From Accumulibacter sp. (GTDB lineage Bacteria; Pseudomonadota; Gammaproteobacteria; Burkholderiales; Rhodocyclaceae): a stretch of 64,000 nucleotides of DNA. The stretch is from the NCBI RefSeq assembly GCF_023806625.1, contig NZ_JAMTDX010000083.1:33309-97308 (forward strand), read 5' to 3'. Both the position numbers and the translations under genes were made by a program. The notes below the pieces were generated by a model that worked only from the letters and a program-made list of their open reading frames with translations, ran no database searches and was not told where the DNA came from. Position 1 is the stretch's first letter; the number at the start of each line of letters is the position of its first letter. Positions 58,550 through 64,000 of this stretch are shown one piece after another.

Positions 58550-59392
58550 ATGCGCTTCTCCGGTACCGACAACTACGTCGCCACGCGCGACCTGACCCTG
58601 GCGGTCAATGCCGCGATCACCCTGCAGCGGCCGCTGCTGATCAAGGGCGAGCCGGGAACCGGCAAGACGATGCTGGCCGAGGAAGTCGCCGCGGCGCTCG
58701 GTCTGCCGCTCTTCCAGTGGCACATCAAGTCGACGACCAAGGCACAGCAGGGGCTCTATGAGTACGACGCCGTGTCGCGGCTGCGCGACTCGCAGCTCGG
58801 CGAAGCACGGGTCGCCGACATCGGCAGCTATATCGTCAAGGGTGTGCTCTGGCAGGCCTTCGAATGCGAGACGCCCTCGGTCGTGCTGATCGACGAGATC
58901 GACAAGGCCGACATCGAGTTCCCCAACGACCTCTTGCGCGAGCTCGACCGCATGGAGTTCTTCGTCTACGAGACCCGACAGAACGTCCGTGCTCGGCATC
59001 GGCCGGCCGTCTTCATCACCTCGAACAACGAGAAGGAACTGCCCGACGCCTTCCTGCGCCGTTGCTTCTTTCACTACATCCGCTTCCCGGACAAGGAGAC
59101 GATGAAACGCATCGTCGATGTCCATTTCCCGGGCCTCAAGCCGGCGCTGCTGCGCGAGGCGCTCGAGGTCTTCTTCGACCTGCGCGAGATCCCCGGCCTC
59201 AAGAAGAAGCCCTCGACGTCGGAACTCCTCGACTGGCTGAAGCTGCTCCTCGCCGAGGACATCCCGCCCGAAGTACTGCGCAGCAAGGATCAGAAGGCAG
59301 CGATTCCGCCGCTGCACGGCGCGCTGCTGAAGAACGAGCAGGACGTTCACCTCTTCGAGCGCCTGATCTTCATGGCGCGCCACAACCGCTGA
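58550..59392 (+). CDS. MoxR family AAA+ ATPase
   Basis: A 280-residue MoxR-type AAA+ protein. Walker A is KGEPGTGKTML (about residue 35), Walker B is VVLIDEIDKAD, sensor 1 is FITSNNEKELPDAFLRRCFF. MoxR ATPases act as chaperones, often activating metalloenzymes with a VWA partner. The VWA protein follows after 68 bases, so the pair probably works together. A TAGAAT at 58518-58523 could be its -10. Confidence 0.9.
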   Translation: MRFSGTDNYVATRDLTLAVNAAITLQRPLLIKGEPGTGKTMLAEEVAAALGLPLFQWHIKSTTKAQQGLYEYDAVSRLRDSQLGEARVADIGSYIVKGVLWQAFECETPSVVLIDEIDKADIEFPNDLLRELDRMEFFVYETRQNVRARHRPAVFITSNNEKELPDAFLRRCFFHYIRFPDKETMKRIVDVHFPGLKPALLREALEVFFDLREIPGLKKKPSTSELLDWLKLLLAEDIPPEVLRSKDQKAAIPPLHGALLKNEQDVHLFERLIFMARHNR

Positions 59393-59460
59393 ACGGACTT
59401 GGCAAGCGGCGACCGATTGGATTGACTGGCCCCGATGAATGAGCGTCCGCACGACCGGCG

Positions 59461-60630
59461 ATGCTGATCGACTTCTTCCTGCACCTCAAGGCCCGCGGCC
59501 TGTCGGTGTCGATCAAGGAGTTTCTGGCGCTGCTCGAAGCGCTGCAGCTGCACGTCATCGAACACAGCCTCGACGACTTCTACGTCCTTTCGCGGGCCAC
59601 GCTGGTCAAGGACGAAACGCACTTCGACAAGTTCGACCGCGCCTTCGGCGAATACTTCAAGGGAATCGAGGCGCTGCCGGGAATGGAGGTGCTGATCCCC
59701 GACGAGTGGCTGCGGCAGGCGGTAAAGAGGCATCTGACCGACGCCGAACGCGCGAAGCTCGAGAAGCTCGGCTGGGACAAGCTGATGGAGACTTTCCGAC
59801 AACGTCTCGCCGAGCAGAAGGAACGGCACGCCGGCGGCAGCAAGTGGATCGGCTCCGGCGGGACGTCTCCTTTCGGCCATGGAGGCACGCACCCCGAAGG
59901 GATCCGCGTCGGTGGACGCAGCGAGAACCGGTCGGCGGTCAAGGTCTGGGACCGCCGCGAGTACCGCAACCTCGACGACAGCGTCGAGATCGGCACGCGC
60001 AACATCAAGGTCGCGCTGCGTCGGCTGCGCCGTTTTGCCCGCCAGGGGGCGCCCGAAGAACTCGACCTCGAAGGCACGATCACCGGGACGGCGCGCAATG
60101 CCGGCTGGCTCGACCTGAAACTGCGACCCGAGCGGCACAACGCGGTCAAGGTGCTGCTTTTCCTCGACGTCGGCGGTTCGATGGACGACCACATCCGCGT
60201 CTGCGAGGAACTGTTCTCGGCGTGCCGCAGCGAGTTCAAGCACCTCGAGCATTACTATTTCCACAACTGCGTCTACGACCACCTCTGGCGCGACAACCGG
60301 CGCCGGCACAGCGAGCGGATTCCGACGCTCGAGGTGATGCACCGTTACGGCAACGACTACAAGCTCATCTTCGTCGGCGACGCGGCGATGAGCCCCTACG
60401 AACTCGTCCAGCCCGGCGGCAGCCTCGAGTACGACAACGTCGAACCTGGCGCCGCCTGGCTGCGGCGGCTGACCGACACCTGGCCGCACGCGATCTGGCT
60501 CAACCCCGAGTCCGAGCACTCGTGGCCGTATCGCCAGTCGACGTCGCTGATCCACAATCTGCTCGGCGGCCGGATGTTCCCCCTGACCCTCGACGGCCTC
60601 GAGCGCGGCATGCGCCTGTTGAGCAAGTAA
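59461..60630 (+). CDS. CoxE-like VWA domain protein
   Basis: A 389-residue cytoplasmic protein of the CoxE/VWA group. The N-terminal helical part (MLIDFFLHLKARGLSVSIKEFL) precedes a Gly-rich linker (SGGTSPFGHGGTHPEG), and the C-terminal half is the VWA domain. Its MIDAS is LFLDVGGSMDDH, where the usual first Ser of DxSxS is Gly. Partner of the MoxR ATPase upstream. Such pairs mature or insert metal centres (CO dehydrogenase, others); target unknown here. Confidence 0.85.
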   Translation: MLIDFFLHLKARGLSVSIKEFLALLEALQLHVIEHSLDDFYVLSRATLVKDETHFDKFDRAFGEYFKGIEALPGMEVLIPDEWLRQAVKRHLTDAERAKLEKLGWDKLMETFRQRLAEQKERHAGGSKWIGSGGTSPFGHGGTHPEGIRVGGRSENRSAVKVWDRREYRNLDDSVEIGTRNIKVALRRLRRFARQGAPEELDLEGTITGTARNAGWLDLKLRPERHNAVKVLLFLDVGGSMDDHIRVCEELFSACRSEFKHLEHYYFHNCVYDHLWRDNRRRHSERIPTLEVMHRYGNDYKLIFVGDAAMSPYELVQPGGSLEYDNVEPGAAWLRRLTDTWPHAIWLNPESEHSWPYRQSTSLIHNLLGGRMFPLTLDGLERGMRLLSK

Positions 60631-60686
60631 CGGGCGCGACCACGGACACTCCGGCCGACCCCTCGATTTCCCGGGAGCGCATCGTC

Positions 60687-62016
60687 ATGACCTGTCGTCC
60701 GCTTGCCCAGATCCTCGAAGTCCTGCAGAGGATCGGGTACGAGGAGGCGCTGCAGGCCGACGATCCGCGCCATGTCGAGACCCAGAAGGCGCGGGGTAGC
60801 CAGCTGACCTTCCAGCGGCTGGCGCACAAGTTTGGCCGGGATCCGGCGAGCGACGCCTTCTTCGCCCCGAAGGAATAGCACCCCCTGTTCTTCGGCGACA
60901 TCGGCAGCGGCAAGACGACCGAACTGCGCCGGTATGCAAAGCGTTTGAACGAGTCTCGCCGCTTCCATGTCGTCGAGGTCGACGTGCTCGCCCGGCTCGA
61001 CCGCAGCAACCTGCAGTACACCGAAGCGCTGATGGCCATGGCCGAGACGCTGCTCGAACGGATGCACGGCGATGGCTACTCCCTGGCCGAACAGGCGCTC
61101 GCGCCGGTCCGCGAGTAGTTCGCGACGGCGATCGCCACGCGTGCCCGCGAACACCAGCTGAGCGCCGAACCGAGGGCCGGCATCGAAGCCGGCGGTGGCC
61201 TGCCCGGTCGGCTCAAACTCTTCTCCGGGTTCACCGCGGGATTCAGGACCGGCGCCAGCCAGAAGAACGAGTGGCGGCAGGAGATCCGCAACCGCTTCAC
61301 GGCACTCACCGCGGCGTTCAATGGCCTGATCCGCGCCGCCGAGACCGAACTCAGGCTGCGCGGCCGTGCCGAACGGCTGCTGTTCCTCGTGGACGGCACC
61401 GACGAGATGCGCGGTGAACACACGCAGCAGTTCTTCGTGCTCGACGCCGAGCAGTTGCTGGCCATCCAGACGCTGGTCATCCATACCACGCCGCTGCACC
61501 TCAAGTACGACGGCCGGCTCGGCGGCAAACTCGATGCCGACATCGTCTTGCCGATGATCAAGCTCTACGACCGAGTCGACCGCCTGCCGCTGAGCCGCAG
61601 GATCGCCGATGTCGCCGAACTCGAGAAGCGGCTCGTGCGCAACGCCGGGGAGGCCGCCGTCGTCCATGTTCTCGGCACCCGCGGCTGGTTCGACGCAGCG
61701 CGCTGGGACGCCTTCGACGTCCGCCGCGAGCGGATTGCGACCGGCGCGCGGGCAGCTCGACGAAGCGCTGCGCATCCGGCGCGAGGAAGAGTTGCCGGTC
61801 TTTGAGCGGCTCGGCGACGTTCGGGAGCTGGCGGTGACCAAGGCGAGGATCGGGCTGCAGCGCCTCGACGCGGGAAGCATCGACGAAGCCAGGCGCTGGG
61901 TCGACGAAGCGTACCGGGATCTCGATGGGATGGGCCTGCCCGAAGCCGATCAGCTTGCCGGCGAGATGCGCCGGCGCGGGCTGCCGCCAGCCGAAAGCGG
62001 CGAGAAGCGGAAATAG
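60687..62016 (+). pseudogene. Broken P-loop NTPase with C-terminal TPR fragment
   Basis: Starting at ATG 60687 a reading frame encodes MTCRPLAQILEVLQRIGY and following, interrupted by TAG at 60876-60878. It continues in the same frame with Walker A-containing FFGDIGSGKTTELRRYAKRL, then a second TAG at 61116-61118, and again in the same frame with Walker B-like LLFLVDGTDEMR and a sensor-like QTLVIHTTPLHLKY. Around 61745 the frame shifts by one, and a TPR-type segment follows (QLDEALRIRREEELPVFERL...) to a stop at 62014-62016. The parts together form a KAP/STAND-like NTPase fused to tetratricopeptide repeats. At least two nonsense changes and one frameshift, plus a probable internal deletion, make it inactive. 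Confidence 0.8.
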
Positions 62017-62070
62017 TCCCGGTTCGCGCTGGCCACCGGCGTCGGTGGCCGCTTCCGCCCCGCGGCCACC

Positions 62071-63942
62071 TTACGGCAGCCTCGTTCCGTCGCGGGTGAT
62101 CACGCTCTGGTGGCTGTAGTCGCCAGTCCCGGGGCGGGTGAGCGTGCCGTGCGCCTGGAGGTAGTCGACGAAGGTCTGCGTGTACAGGAGGTAGGTGTTC
62201 ACGCTCTGGCCGGCGGCGTTGATCCTGGCCAGCGTCGCATAACCGTCGCTGCCGGTCGCCAGGTAGTCGCTGGTCACCAGCGTGTAGGTCTTCTGCGGGT
62301 CGATCGGCTGCCAGAGTTCGCTGCCCTTGACCTTGACCTCGACCTGGCTGAAGCGGCTGCCGCGCGGCCGGGACATGTCGAGATGCCAGCGCAGGCCGGC
62401 GGCGTAGGGGTGTGAGCCGTCCGAACGGCCGTAGTCGAGGTGGTTGGCGACGCCGTCGTCGATCGCCTCGACGAGTTGCGCACCGGTCAGACGCAGTTCG
62501 TAGAGGACGTTGGTGTACGGCAGGACCGTGTTCGCCGTGTTGAAAGTGATCTCGCCGGCCGGCACCCCCGTGCGGACCCCGCCGCTGTTCAGCAGCGCGA
62601 CGTCGGCGAGCCGGCTGGCCTGGCGATACGCTTCGGCAACGGCCTGGGCGACGTCGCTGCCATGGGCCAGCGTGTTCGCCCGTTCGCATCCGGCGATCCC
62701 GCTGCTGCGGTTGGTCGATTCGCCAGGCACGCGGACGAGGCAGAGCGCTTCGCTCGCCGAACCGATGCGCTGCTGCTTGAGCTTGTCGAGCTTGCTCGAA
62801 AAACGCGCGAGTTCGCCGGCGGCGAGTGGATCGGCTTCGACGACCCGCACTCCGGTCTGGTGGTTGAGGCGGTCGAGAATCCGGCTGCGTGTCGCCGCAT
62901 CGACGGCGACGAATTCCCCCGTGGCATCCTGGCGCCGGAAGTCGTCGCCGATCGGCAGGATCACCTCGCCGGAGCAGTCGACGACTCGCGCCTGGTCGTC
63001 GAAGCGGACCTTCATCCGTGCGAAGACCTTCGCGTACTCCCAGGCCTGGCCGATGCACACCGGATCGCCGTCGCGGTTGCGGACGATCGTCGGGTACGGA
63101 CCCGACGAGGCGGTGATGCCGACCGCCGGGAAGCCGCCGAGCAGGCTGTGCGAGTCGCCGCCGATGATCACGTCGACGTCGCTGAGCTGGGCGGCCATCG
63201 CCTGGTCGGCGTCATAGCCGTGGTGGGTGAGCAGGATGATGTGGCGCACTCCCTGTGCGCGGACTTCGTCGATCATTCGCTGTGCCGTTGCCACCTCGTC
63301 GGCGAACGCGGTCGTCGGCAGCGGTCGCGACGAGTTCATCGTCTTGTCGCGGACTTCGATGCCGATCACCGCGAAGGTCGTCCCGCCGACCGGCTTGAGC
63401 AGATACGGCTTCAGGTAATCGTCCCCGGCGCGCGGCGCGAGTGGCGAACCGATCGCCGGCTGGACGTTGGCCGCGACGACGGTCGTCTGGCAGGGACCGC
63501 GCTTCAGGTGATCAAGGAAGACTCGCAGCCCGGCGTCGCCCTCGTCGAACTCGTGGTTGCCGAGTTCGAAGGCATCGAAGCAGACGGTATTCATCAGCGC
63601 CGCGTCGGCCTCGCCCTTGTACAGCGTGTGGTAGAGCGTTCCGGTCATCGCGTCGCCGGCGTGCAGCCGGATCGTGTTCGGCTGCCCGGAAGTCTCGCGA
63701 AACAGAGCCGTCAGGCGGGGGAAGCCACCAGCCGACACGCGCGTCGGCGTGCCGTCGATGACCAGCTCGAAGTTGGCGTGCGCGTCGAGGTTCGAATGAT
63801 GGTCGTTGATGTGCGCGACGTGGATTTCCACGCCGGCGGCTGGCTCGGCAGGAGGCGGCAGCGCTGTCCGGCAGGCGCTGAGCACGAGGACGAGCAGGAA
63901 GACTGCGGTTGTCGCCGGGCAGCGGGTAGACGATGGAAACAT
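62071..63942 (-). CDS. UshA-like 5'-nucleotidase/2',3'-cyclic phosphodiesterase lipoprotein
   Basis: A 623-residue periplasmic lipoprotein: signal peptide with lipobox VLSAC (Cys ~24). The N-terminal calcineurin-like metallophosphatase domain carries HINDHHSNLDA, GDAMTG, FELGNHEFDEGD, LTHHGYDAD and GGDSHSLLGG. The C-terminal 5'-nucleotidase domain carries LNSGGVRTGVPAGEITF and the substrate-binding TSDYLATGSDGY. It would release phosphate and nucleosides from extracellular nucleotides. GGAG lies upstream of the ATG at 63942. Converges on the pseudogene. Nothing else is visible to the window end. Confidence 0.9.
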   Translation of the reverse strand: MFPSSTRCPATTAVFLLVLVLSACRTALPPPAEPAAGVEIHVAHINDHHSNLDAHANFELVIDGTPTRVSAGGFPRLTALFRETSGQPNTIRLHAGDAMTGTLYHTLYKGEADAALMNTVCFDAFELGNHEFDEGDAGLRVFLDHLKRGPCQTTVVAANVQPAIGSPLAPRAGDDYLKPYLLKPVGGTTFAVIGIEVRDKTMNSSRPLPTTAFADEVATAQRMIDEVRAQGVRHIILLTHHGYDADQAMAAQLSDVDVIIGGDSHSLLGGFPAVGITASSGPYPTIVRNRDGDPVCIGQAWEYAKVFARMKVRFDDQARVVDCSGEVILPIGDDFRRQDATGEFVAVDAATRSRILDRLNHQTGVRVVEADPLAAGELARFSSKLDKLKQQRIGSASEALCLVRVPGESTNRSSGIAGCERANTLAHGSDVAQAVAEAYRQASRLADVALLNSGGVRTGVPAGEITFNTANTVLPYTNVLYELRLTGAQLVEAIDDGVANHLDYGRSDGSHPYAAGLRWHLDMSRPRGSRFSQVEVKVKGSELWQPIDPQKTYTLVTSDYLATGSDGYATLARINAAGQSVNTYLLYTQTFVDYLQAHGTLTRPGTGDYSHQSVITRDGTRLP

Positions 63943-64000
63943 GGGCAGGACTCCAGCAGGACCTTCGGCGCGGGAACGCGGACTGACGGCAAAGACGGAT

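Noticed and set aside
60876-61118. Programmed read-through of the two TAG codons
   Set aside because: No pyrrolysine genes or recoding signals are visible, and a later frameshift in the same gene makes decay the simpler explanation.

Overview
The window is GC-rich bacterial chromosome, read as a betaproteobacterium. Gene order and protein families fit Rhodocyclales, and a 'Candidatus Accumulibacter'-like genome seems most likely. That placement is inference from gene content (glutathione genes next to a permease-less PTS, metX-metW, the YqjD/E/K trio, the mre-rod-rlpA-dacA-lipBA block), not a computed result. Coding density is high. No tRNA, rRNA, CRISPR array, prophage or intact insertion sequence was seen. 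Most of the window is ordinary core chromosome.

Layout. 1-10 kb: an M61 peptidase diverges from a four-gene glutamate/aspartate-type ABC importer (gltIJKL). Next come succinate-semialdehyde dehydrogenase, a DASS/SLC13 carboxylate transporter with an overlapping lipoprotein gene, and a universal stress protein. 10-14.2 kb: a DUF2889 protein, sucCD with a clear terminator, and an ornithine-cyclodeaminase-family enzyme. 14.2-19 kb: a signalling cluster of PP2C phosphatase, FHA protein, class-II cyclic-nucleotide-phosphodiesterase-like protein and a GAF-containing GspE/PilB-type ATPase. 19.3-25.6 kb: topoisomerase IV (parE, parC), creA and a solitary adenine-specific DNA methyltransferase. 25.6-31.5 kb: gshA, gshB, apbE and a regulatory-looking PTS (EIIA-Man type, HPr, EI). 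31.5-35.4 kb: metX-metW behind a probable SAM-II riboswitch with attenuator, then an AmpG-like transporter and a SMUG-like uracil-DNA glycosylase.

35.4-42.1 kb: the membrane-stress trio YqjD/YqjE/YqjK, xth diverging from pyrE, and gatCAB. 42.1-53.5 kb: mreBCD, mrdA, rodA, rlpA, dacA, ybeD, lipB and lipA, which make up the elongasome, peptidoglycan trimming and lipoate synthesis, with a GAF-PAS protein on the opposite strand. 53.5-58.2 kb: a YqaA-like membrane protein, a second short RlpA-like protein, and prpC and prpD separated by a 70-bp tandem repeat. 58.2-64 kb: a small membrane protein, a MoxR-VWA pair, a multiply broken P-loop NTPase/TPR gene and a UshA-like 5'-nucleotidase lipoprotein.

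The most notable items are the metX leader (promoter, SAM-II-like aptamer and intrinsic terminator in 130 bases), the PP2C/FHA/phosphodiesterase/GAF-ATPase cluster, and the NTPase-TPR pseudogene. The solitary methyltransferase and the 70-bp tandem repeat also stand out. No wholly new system can be demonstrated from sequence alone. The GAF-ATPase cluster is the best candidate for undescribed wiring between signalling and a secretion or pilus motor.
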